Shown piece by piece: positions 23,724 through 23,752 of a stretch of 23,752 nucleotides of DNA (position 1 is its first letter; the number at the start of each line of letters is the position of its first letter). The notes beneath the pieces were generated by a model. It saw only the letters and a list, made by a program, of their open reading frames with translations. It ran no database searches and was not told the origin of the DNA. The position numbers and the translations under genes were made by a program. Source of the stretch: Bacteroidaceae bacterium (lineage in GTDB: Bacteria > Bacteroidota > Bacteroidia > Bacteroidales > Bacteroidaceae); the NCBI GenBank assembly GCA_016292545.1, contig JAEDIG010000027.1, positions 1 to 23,752 of the forward strand. The letters run 5' to 3'.

Positions 23724-23752
23724 CAGTTATTTATGGAACGGAAAAAGAGCCT

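Overview
The window looks like a chromosomal segment from a member of the Bacteroidales, most likely a Prevotella-like organism. Four things point there. Several start regions carry the Bacteroidetes-type -7 element TAnnTTTG. Leaders are mostly AT-rich and lack Shine-Dalgarno sequences. The gene order mraZ-rsmH-ftsL-ftsI-murE-mraY-murD-ftsW-murG-murC-ftsQ-ftsA-ftsZ-yqeY, without ddl or murF, is the Bacteroidetes form of the division and cell wall (dcw) cluster. The MraY sequence carries lineage-type insertions. The genus is an inference.

Layout. Positions 1-1300 are gene-poor: two short tandem arrays (22-bp units at 87-174, 23-bp units at 198-241), an inverted repeat, and what may be a pair of small divergent genes (571-395 on the minus strand, 767-1018 on the plus strand) with candidate promoters facing apart at 645-696. 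Just before mraZ, two tandem copies of GTGGGGAATT with a 10-bp period look like binding boxes for MraZ itself.

Positions 1305-17197 hold fourteen same-strand genes with overlaps or gaps of no more than 57 nt, so they probably form one operon. MurE, MurD, MurC, MraY and MurG build the lipid II precursor (MurE carries the meso-diaminopimelate motif DNPR). FtsW and FtsI polymerise and cross-link septal peptidoglycan. FtsL, FtsQ, FtsA and FtsZ form the divisome. MraZ and RsmH are the usual leading regulator and 16S rRNA methyltransferase. A GatB/YqeY-domain gene closes the run.

recO (17927-17202, minus) converges on yqeY with only 4 nt between stop codons. Divergent from recO are a consensus promoter, tRNA-Glu(UUC) and rpsT, ending in a clear intrinsic terminator. 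gyrB follows with its own promoter and ends at a long perfect hairpin. On the right, on the minus strand, a 942-residue secreted protein combines two lamin-tail-like domains, a chitobiase-like domain, a CotH-type kinase domain and a C-terminal tail resembling type IX secretion sorting domains. A 48-residue protein-like fragment lies just beyond its stop codon.

Most of the window is core housekeeping DNA. The less explained parts are the left 1.3 kb, the MraZ-box-like repeats, a 17-bp motif shared by the murE and ftsW leaders, the altered histidine motif of MraY, and the CotH/LTD protein with the fragment beside it. I see no convincing new multi-gene system.
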